DNA from: Pseudomonas sp. Irchel s3f7
GTDB lineage: Bacteria; Pseudomonadota; Gammaproteobacteria; Pseudomonadales; Pseudomonadaceae
Direction of reading: 5' to 3'
DNA: 64,000 nucleotides
Assembly: GCF_900187615.1 (NCBI RefSeq)
Contig: NZ_FYDO01000011.1
Coordinates: 1 to 64,000, forward strand
Under the pieces are notes generated by a model. That model did no database searches. It was given only the letters and a program-made list of their open reading frames with translations, and was not told the DNA's origin. Below, piece after piece: positions 54,821 to 61,240 of this stretch (positions are counted from its first letter, which is position 1; the number at the start of each line of letters is the position of its first letter). A program made the position numbers and the translations under genes.

Positions 54821-56275
54821 ATGGCCAAAATCACCATCAAAGAACTCGAGTCGCTGACCGCCAACGATGCCGGACGCATCCTCCGGGAAGATGGCAATCT
54901 CGCAGGTCGAATTTCCCTGCGTAAGGACGGCGTGTCGGTCAGCTTTTTCTATCGCTATCGGTGGGGCGACCAGAACAAAGAATACGCCTGCGGGTCTTGG
55001 CCACGCAAATCCCTGACGGACATCCGTAAGGCGCGTAACCAGGCCCGGGCACTCATTGATGAGCAGATCAATCCCAACGAGCACAAGAAAACCGCCAAGG
55101 CACAGGCTCATGCCGCGACGAACGCAAAAGCCGATCAGGAAAAATCGACGAAGGTCCAAACTCTGACCGTCCAGGATCTGGCCAAGGCCTGGCTGCTGGA
55201 TGGCGTCGCGCGTAAAGACGGCAATGCCGAGTTGCAACGGCGCCTTAACAAGGACCTTTTGCCAGCCCTCGGCAAGACCGCGGTGAACAATGTGTCCGAG
55301 CACGATATTCGGGCGCTGATCCGCACCGTGGTCAACCGCGGCGCTTACCGACAAGCCATCAGTTTTTTCGCCGACCTCACCCAGATGTTTAGTTGGGCCA
55401 GAAAGCGTCAGCCCTGGCGGGCCTTATTGATCGAGGGCGATCCGACTGAACTGGTCGACATCTCCCCCCTGATCCCTGCCGACTACGAAGCGGAACGAAG
55501 CCGCATCCTTTCGCCGGCGGAGCTGTTGGAACTGCACAACCGCTTCCAGCAAATGACCGCCGATTACAGCGCCCTCCCCGCCGGGCAAAAGTACGAAGGC
55601 ATTCGGCCATTGAAAAAAGAAACCCAACTCGCGCTCTGGATCAGCCTGGGCACCCTGTGTCGGATTGGCGAGTTGCTGCAGGCCGAATGGAAAAATGTCG
55701 ATCTGGACCAGCAGACCTGGTTCCTCCCCAGTGAAAACGTCAAAGGCACCCGCGGCAAGAAACAGGACCACCATGTTTTCCTCTCCCCCTTCGCCCTGCA
55801 TTTCTTTCAGGAACTCAAGACCCTGACAGGACATTCACAGTGGTGCTTTCCCAACAAGCAGGATGATGGGCATGTGGACGTGAAAGTGGTGAGCAAGCAG
55901 GTGGGCGACCGCCAGGCCCGGTTTAAAAACCGCAAAGCCCTTTCAAGACGGCGCCATGACGATACGCTGGTGCTAGCCGACGGCCAGAACGGTGACTGGA
56001 CGCCGCATGACCTGCGCCGCACCGGCGCGACCATGATGCAGGCCTTGGGCGTTAGCTTGGATGTTATCGATCGCTGTCAAAACCATGTGCTGGCTGGCTC
56101 CCGGGTGAGACGCCACTATCTGCATCACGATTATGCCGAAGAGAAGAAGCTCGCCTGGAACCTGTTGGGCGATCGACTCAGTGCCGTTCTTTCCTCAACC
56201 TACGAGCACCCACCGATCGTGTCGATGATGTCTTTTCCAGCGTGTACCGCGACCGGATCCCTACCGCCTTCATAA
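54821..56275 (+). CDS. Tyrosine-type site-specific integrase of the genomic island
   Basis: The 484-residue protein has an N-terminal arm-binding/DUF4102-like domain, a core-binding domain (about residues 120-210) and a catalytic domain with Arg in LGTLCRIGELLQAEW, the HxLRR box in PHDLRRTGATMM and the Tyr nucleophile near RRHYLHHDY. All are intact, so it may be active. The ATG at 54821 follows GGGGGAG at 8 nt. An upstream start lacks a good site. Its att half-site is the tRNA-Pro fragment beside it. Confidence 0.9.
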   Translation: MAKITIKELESLTANDAGRILREDGNLAGRISLRKDGVSVSFFYRYRWGDQNKEYACGSWPRKSLTDIRKARNQARALIDEQINPNEHKKTAKAQAHAATNAKADQEKSTKVQTLTVQDLAKAWLLDGVARKDGNAELQRRLNKDLLPALGKTAVNNVSEHDIRALIRTVVNRGAYRQAISFFADLTQMFSWARKRQPWRALLIEGDPTELVDISPLIPADYEAERSRILSPAELLELHNRFQQMTADYSALPAGQKYEGIRPLKKETQLALWISLGTLCRIGELLQAEWKNVDLDQQTWFLPSENVKGTRGKKQDHHVFLSPFALHFFQELKTLTGHSQWCFPNKQDDGHVDVKVVSKQVGDRQARFKNRKALSRRRHDDTLVLADGQNGDWTPHDLRRTGATMMQALGVSLDVIDRCQNHVLAGSRVRRHYLHHDYAEEKKLAWNLLGDRLSAVLSSTYEHPPIVSMMSFPACTATGSLPPS

Positions 56276-56586
56276 GTCGGTGTCTTTAGTGCTGAGTCCT
56301 TATAGTTTCGTGGAAATCGCCGAGCGTTTTCTTCAGATCGATCCCGGCCTGTTGACGCCAATGCCGAATTGCCCCACGTGGCTATGTGAGACGAACCCAC
56401 CTCAAAATCAGCATTAATCTGGAAGAGGTAACGGTGCGAGGAATCAGACTGGGTCAGTGAATCTCTCCCACCAGGCCAATTTGGCGTCGGCACCGACAAT
56501 CTACCCACTGAAAGTCAATCCAAGCGACACACTTTGACGCACCCACTCGGCAACCTAGCGCTATTGGTCACCAGCAGGATAACGCT
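56276..56586. other. Gap downstream of the integrase, nothing recognised
   Basis: The 310 bp contain a minus-strand frame without a credible start. No repeat or RNA gene was identified. Confidence 0.4.
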
Positions 56587-56796
56587 ATGCCAGTCTCTCC
56601 GCGTCCGTTCACCCTCGTCTGTGCTTGCTGCTCTTGGAAGGAAACTATCCTGCCTCATAGCCATTTGGCAGCGCTCAGCCAAGACACATGTATGAGTTGC
56701 CCCGAGTGCCGCAACCCTTCGCTTGAGCGCCGAGAGGCGAGCCGTCATGAAGTTCTCAGAACCCGCCTCGATGAATTTCTCATCCTCAACAAGTGA
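56587..56796 (+). CDS. Small zinc-ribbon protein (69 aa)
   Basis: The protein has two Cys pairs (CACC near residue 12 and CPECRNPSLERR near 38) spaced as in a zinc ribbon, followed by a helical tail. AGGA lies 7 nt before the ATG. Similar short proteins are common in Pseudomonas genomes as far as I recall, but no function is known to me. Confidence 0.5.
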   Translation: MPVSPRPFTLVCACCSWKETILPHSHLAALSQDTCMSCPECRNPSLERREASRHEVLRTRLDEFLILNK

Positions 56797-56868
56797 AGCT
56801 TGAATGTCGCGACACAGGTTTTCGCTCCATCGTGGAAAATGAGCAAAAAAGCCTAGGGGAACCCGACT

Positions 56869-56988
56869 ATGAAAAACCTGTTTGCTGTCATCGGATTGTG
56901 TGTGGTGCTGAAGAAAAGCTACGAATTTTACCGGGAGTACAGCGAACTCAAGCGCGACAGGCAACGGCCCCCGTCTTCGGCCTCTTGA
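56869..56988 (+). CDS. Small hypothetical protein with one N-terminal membrane segment (39 aa)
   Basis: ATG at 56869 with AGGGGA about 8 nt upstream. The protein starts MKNLFAVIGLCVVLKK, a likely membrane anchor, and continues with an acidic-basic helix (YEFYREYSELKRDRQR). It lies in the same direction as the zinc-ribbon gene. It is too short for confident prediction, but the start signals and composition are good. Confidence 0.45.
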   Translation: MKNLFAVIGLCVVLKKSYEFYREYSELKRDRQRPPSSAS

Positions 56989-57149
56989 GTCAAGGCACCG
57001 GGCCACGATCATTCTCAAGTTCCATACGCCGCTGCTGAAAGACTTTGGTCTTATGCAACCCATATATAGATGGCACATAGCTATCCAAGTGAGTAGCATC
57101 GACGCCAGCTTGATGTTCGTCAATTGAGATGCAGAACAAGGAAGTCATC

Positions 57150-58160
57150 ATGTCCCAAGCGAAAGACACGCTACTCAGGCTATTCGCATTATTGCGCCTG
57201 ATCCCCACCGAGCCGCAGCGTATTGCAACACCTACCCTGCTCGAAAAGCTTCGAGAACGGGGCTTTTCCGTGACCCTGCGTTCAATTCAGCGCGACTTGA
57301 ACCGGTTGTCGATCCCCTTCTCGTTACAGTGCAACGACAGCGAGGTTCCTTTCCGCTGGAGCTTCACCCGTGATGCGCCATTGAAGCTGGAAGACATGGA
57401 TGCCTCCACGGCATTGGCGCTGTATCTCTCGGAAAGTCATTTGAACAACCTGCTGCCCCAGACTGTTTTGGCCCAGCTAGGTCCACAGTTCAGACGAGCG
57501 CGTAATTTCCTTGGTGATCTCGGCCACAACGGATTGGCCGATTGGGCGCGACGGGTTCGAGCGATCCCCAACGGAAAAACCTTACTGCCTGCTGCGATTG
57601 CTCCCGAGGTGTGGGCGCAGGTGTCTGCTGCCTTACTGGAGCGAAGGCAACTGGAGGTTTCCTATCGGAGCCGAAGCAAAAGCGAACTCAAGCAGTTTCG
57701 CTTGCATCCCGCCGGTTTGGTATCGCGGCATGCCATCAGCTACTTGCTGGCATCCGTGGATGGCTATGACGACCTGCGTCAATTCGCGCTGCATCGTATC
57801 CAGCATATGCACGTGCTCGACGAACCCGCGGTGCTGCACGCTGGCTTCGATGTCGACGATTACATCGCGAGTGGCATATTCAGCCATCGCCAGACCGACA
57901 CCCAGGTGGAGTTGGTTGCGGATGTTCATCCGCAGATTGCCTTCCTCCTCGACGAGACACCACTGAGTCACAGACAGACGCTCAGCGATATTCCTTCCAA
58001 CACCTGGAAACGCCTGCACGCGTGGGTACCACTGGATCGCGAAACGCTGTGGTGGATCTTCGGCTTGAACGACAACATTCGTGTCCATGCCCCGCAGGTC
58101 TGGGTCGAGGAAATCCGTCAACGAGTGAGCGCGATGCTGACGCTCTATCGGGAGGCCTAG
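57150..58160 (+). CDS. WYL-domain transcriptional regulator
   Basis: The 336-residue protein has an N-terminal winged HTH (LLRLFALLRLIPTEPQRIAT, LRERGFSVTLRSIQRDLNRL) and a WYL-type Sm-fold ligand domain (about residues 165-240; LEVSYRSRSKSELKQFRLHP, where I-S-Y stands for the W-Y-L triad), then a WCX-like C-terminal extension. AAGGA lies before the ATG. WYL repressors such as BrxR and CapW control many anti-phage systems. This one directly precedes the WXG100/FtsK operon and likely regulates it. Confidence 0.82.
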   Translation: MSQAKDTLLRLFALLRLIPTEPQRIATPTLLEKLRERGFSVTLRSIQRDLNRLSIPFSLQCNDSEVPFRWSFTRDAPLKLEDMDASTALALYLSESHLNNLLPQTVLAQLGPQFRRARNFLGDLGHNGLADWARRVRAIPNGKTLLPAAIAPEVWAQVSAALLERRQLEVSYRSRSKSELKQFRLHPAGLVSRHAISYLLASVDGYDDLRQFALHRIQHMHVLDEPAVLHAGFDVDDYIASGIFSHRQTDTQVELVADVHPQIAFLLDETPLSHRQTLSDIPSNTWKRLHAWVPLDRETLWWIFGLNDNIRVHAPQVWVEEIRQRVSAMLTLYREA

Positions 58161-58345
58161 TTGACCCGCATTGGACACCATCGTTGCTCATCCGATAACG
58201 CTTCAAGGATTACACCTGAGCAATCCCCATGGATAAGCCTCGGGAAATCCTGCCGTTACTTGTTTCTCTGGGTGCCTGGCAGTGAACAACGTGGCGGCAT
58301 GGCGACCAGCCAACCCATTTCATTAATTCTCAAGGAGTCTTGTCT

Positions 58346-59083
58346 ATGAGCAACACCCCATTCGATCCGTCGAAATTCACGGTACCGAAAGCCAAACCGG
58401 TGCCGGTAATTCTGTTGCTCGATATCAGCGGCAGCATGGAGAGCGAAGGAAAAATCCACAGCTTGAATGATGCTGTACGCGATATGCTCAATGTGTTCCA
58501 GGACACAGAGAGCGGTGAGACTGAAATCTGGGTTTCGATCATCACTTTCGGTGCACAAGTCGAGCTGCATCAGCCGCTGATCAGTGCTGGCGACATCCGT
58601 TGGCAGGACCTTTCAGCGGGTGGGATGACGCCGCTCGGTGTCGCCCTCAAGATGGCGAAAGCGATGATTGAGGATAAGGATGTCGTGCCATCACGCGCCT
58701 ATCGCCCCACGGTTGTGTTGGTCTCCGATGGGCAGCCGAGCGACGATTGGGAAGGCCCGTTGAATGCGTTCGTCAACGATGGACGCTCCGCAAAATGCGA
58801 CCGCATGGCGATGGCCATCGGTGCCGGTGCAGACGAGGCTGTACTCGGAAAATTCATTGAAGGTACTGCGAACGGTCTCTTCTACTCCGAGAACGCTAAA
58901 CAGCTACGGGATTTCTTCAAGTTCGTCACCATGTCGGTGACCATTCGCACAAAGTCACAGACGCCGAATATCCTGCCTGATGCGAGCGTCATTGATATCC
59001 AGCCAGCCACGATCGACGCTCGGCAGGAGCATGTAAAATCGGTGACACCGAAATCCTCGGATGAAGATGGAGGATATTGGTAA
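58346..59083 (+). CDS. VWA-domain protein (TerY-like)
   Basis: The 245-residue protein is essentially one von Willebrand A domain. The MIDAS metal site is complete in outline: LLLDISGSM (DxSxS), GGMTPLGVAL (Thr) and VLVSDGQPSDDW (Asp). It resembles TerY-type VWA proteins of bacterial conflict systems. AAGGAG lies 8-9 nt before the ATG. Its stop overlaps the next start (TAATG). It may act as a metal-dependent adaptor in the assembly of the complex encoded downstream. Confidence 0.82.
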   Translation: MSNTPFDPSKFTVPKAKPVPVILLLDISGSMESEGKIHSLNDAVRDMLNVFQDTESGETEIWVSIITFGAQVELHQPLISAGDIRWQDLSAGGMTPLGVALKMAKAMIEDKDVVPSRAYRPTVVLVSDGQPSDDWEGPLNAFVNDGRSAKCDRMAMAIGAGADEAVLGKFIEGTANGLFYSENAKQLRDFFKFVTMSVTIRTKSQTPNILPDASVIDIQPATIDARQEHVKSVTPKSSDEDGGYW

Positions 59084-59352
59084 TGGCACAGGCAATCGCA
59101 GACCCGGACGAACTCGAGCGCTTTGCGTATTCGTTGCAACAGTTCACTGATTCACTCAACGATGCCGTCAGCAGCCTTAACGGTGCATTCGCTTCGCTCG
59201 GTGACACTTGGCAGGACGATAAACGAGCGCAGTTTGAAGAAGAGTACAACGCGCTCCTCCAGCAGCTGCATCAGTTCGATGCCAACGTGACAGAGCAGGT
59301 TCCGTACTTGAACGCACTTGCCTCACGCCTGCGCGATTACTTGCAAAGCTAG
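59083..59352 (+). CDS. WXG100-like small helical protein
   Basis: The 89-residue protein is all-helical, of the length of ESAT-6/WXG100 proteins, with the central turn at residues 39-51 as LGDTWQDDKRAQF. Trp and the downstream Phe are kept, and the Gly of WxG is Asp. WXG100 proteins are secreted as helical hairpin dimers by type VII (ESX) machines. It is translationally coupled to the VWA gene and followed at 16 bp by the coiled-coil gene. Confidence 0.75.
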   Translation: MAQAIADPDELERFAYSLQQFTDSLNDAVSSLNGAFASLGDTWQDDKRAQFEEEYNALLQQLHQFDANVTEQVPYLNALASRLRDYLQS

Positions 59353-59368
59353 GGGCGCGGGAGTCGCA

Positions 59369-60679
59369 ATGGCACAGGTTTCAATTGGACAAGTGGAGAA
59401 TCTGGAAGACCTCGTGCGCGGATTGCAGTCCGTACTCGAGGTACTGGAATCCTCATGCCGCGAACAGATCGCTTTTGCGGAACAGAAATCCGAAGAAGCT
59501 CGCGACGAAACACAGAACAGCGAGAGCTTGTTGGACAGTGCCACCCGGCAAGAGCAGGCAGTGCAGCAAGAAGTTGATGACGCTCAGGAGGCGTTGGCCA
59601 GCAGTCAAAGTGCGCTCGATTCCGCCCAATATTCGCTGTCGGCCTGCCTTTCTCAACCGAGTGATGATGATGAAACTCATCCCGACTGCTCCGATGAGTA
59701 CGCTTGCGTTGCTGACTTCGAAGCCGATGTCGAGCAGGCTCAAGGCATGCTGGAACAAGCAAAAGCAGATTTCGAGCTAGCCACGGAAAATCGTCAAGCG
59801 ATGGAACAGCGCCTGGAACTCGCGAGACAGGCGCAAGCGATGGCGGAACAAACGCTGGTACAGGCTCAACAGGAATGCAATGCACGGCTGGCATCTGTCG
59901 GCCGGGCTGTTGAAGTTGGCACTGCTCGGTTGACTGCCGCACAACAGGCACTGAATGCATACCTGGCGACGAATCCGTCCGCTGGACAGTTTCATGCCTG
60001 GCTGAAATGGGACCCCACTCAACAGGGCGGCCCCATCACACCGGACATATTGCGAGACCGGATGAACCTGTCGTCAGAACATCAACGGATGCTTCAGGAC
60101 TATCTATACGACCGCAACCCTGGGTATCGGAAACTGGTTGACCGCTATCGCGGCCAATGGGCAGACGCGAAGGGCGACGCCGAGCGCAACATCGTCGCAC
60201 GCAAGGCTCGTATACATCTGAGTGGTGAATTTGGGGAGCAAATAGCGCGGCACGCACTTGCACCTCTGGGCGGACGAATCGAGACACAAGGTCGCACGTT
60301 CGTTGGCGACGATGGACGCTACACAAAAACAGATCTACTGATAACCGACTTACGAGTCCCGATCATTTTGGGACGTGGCGAGGGCATGGGAGCTCCTGTG
60401 GGAGGCTCGATGGCGTTCGAGGTGAAATGCGGGAAGGCGCAGTACCTCTATTCGCAGATGGATCACATGGTTTTCCAGTCCCAAGGACACAAGCAGGCGG
60501 ATGCGCAATGCACGCTTTGCTCGCGAGATATCCAGGACCTTTCACCAGAGAAGCAGAAAGAATTGCGCGATACCTTGCGCGAAGCAGGTTCGCCGATGGT
60601 GGGAATGTTGCCCAGTAAGAACGAAATAGATAAGTCCTGCCTTGATTTCATCCGCCCAAACGAGGAGGAGCAGCCATGA
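59369..60679 (+). CDS. Coiled-coil protein with C-terminal PD-(D/E)XK-like domain
   Basis: Of the 436 residues, 1-95 and 115-200 form long alanine/glutamine-rich coiled coils split by a Cys/Asp-rich loop (about 98-113). Residues about 280-436 are globular: GEFGEQIARHALAPLGG (helix with Glu), Asp322 in RYTKTDLLI and EVK at 351-353, the order expected of a PD-(D/E)XK nuclease fold. A CxxC (CTLC) follows. The N-terminus resembles long WXG/LXG-type substrates. It could be a nuclease effector of the adjacent secretion-like machine, or a nuclease component of a defence complex. GGGAG lies before the ATG. Confidence 0.65.
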   Translation: MAQVSIGQVENLEDLVRGLQSVLEVLESSCREQIAFAEQKSEEARDETQNSESLLDSATRQEQAVQQEVDDAQEALASSQSALDSAQYSLSACLSQPSDDDETHPDCSDEYACVADFEADVEQAQGMLEQAKADFELATENRQAMEQRLELARQAQAMAEQTLVQAQQECNARLASVGRAVEVGTARLTAAQQALNAYLATNPSAGQFHAWLKWDPTQQGGPITPDILRDRMNLSSEHQRMLQDYLYDRNPGYRKLVDRYRGQWADAKGDAERNIVARKARIHLSGEFGEQIARHALAPLGGRIETQGRTFVGDDGRYTKTDLLITDLRVPIILGRGEGMGAPVGGSMAFEVKCGKAQYLYSQMDHMVFQSQGHKQADAQCTLCSRDIQDLSPEKQKELRDTLREAGSPMVGMLPSKNEIDKSCLDFIRPNEEEQP

Positions 60680-61017
60680 AAGTGCGATACGCAATTATCA
60701 GTCCAGACACTCTCGCCCAAGTCCGGACGGAGATTGAAAGACTTCAACAAGCGGTCAACGCCGGGGATATGGACGGCGTGGATGCGGCCACGGCGCAATT
60801 ATTGGAATTGACGGCGCACTGTCAGTCGATCGATTTGTCCGAGGAAGATTGGCGAGCGTTTCTGACTCGAGTCAGGAGCATGAATCCTGAGTTTAAATCC
60901 AACTATCTATTGCCAGGCGAAGTTTGCGCCTCGATTTTTCCTTCCATCACCGCTGACGACTCTGTACTCGAGCTTCCTATTGATGGTGATACGGCGGAGG
61001 AAGAGATCGATGTTTGA
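60676..61017 (+). CDS. Hypothetical acidic protein of the WXG100/FtsK operon
   Basis: Not recognised. The 113-residue protein has an N-terminal helix pair (SPDTLAQVRTEIERLQQAVN) and an acidic C-terminal tail (DGDTAEEEIDV). It overlaps both neighbours (ATGA at the start, 8 bp at the end), so it is part of the operon. It could be a chaperone or an immunity protein to the nuclease-like protein, by position only. Confidence 0.65.
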   Translation: MKVRYAIISPDTLAQVRTEIERLQQAVNAGDMDGVDAATAQLLELTAHCQSIDLSEEDWRAFLTRVRSMNPEFKSNYLLPGEVCASIFPSITADDSVLELPIDGDTAEEEIDV

Positions 61018-61240
61018 CGATGTTTTTGGAATGGCGATTTTGTGCGCCGAAAACTTTCGCGAAGCAGCACACGATTCATTTGGTCTTTCCATTTCCACCG
61101 AGGTGCTCGAGCCGATTCTCAAGGAAATCGATTCGCTGCGCATTTTCAATGAGGAATTCCAGCGCCAGGCACTCAATCTTGATAAGACCCTGGAGAGCGC
61201 GCGACTCATCCAGAGCACAAATCCTGGGAATGAAAAATGA
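61010..61240 (+). CDS. Small hypothetical helical protein of the WXG100/FtsK operon
   Basis: Not recognised. The 76-residue acidic protein has two helices (VFGMAILCAENFREAAHDSF and VLEPILKEIDSLRIFNEEFQ). GGAGGAA lies about 9 nt before the ATG. Its stop overlaps the start of the ATPase gene (ATGA). The size and coupling resemble accessory or substrate-like proteins of ESX loci. Confidence 0.6.
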   Translation: MFDDVFGMAILCAENFREAAHDSFGLSISTEVLEPILKEIDSLRIFNEEFQRQALNLDKTLESARLIQSTNPGNEK

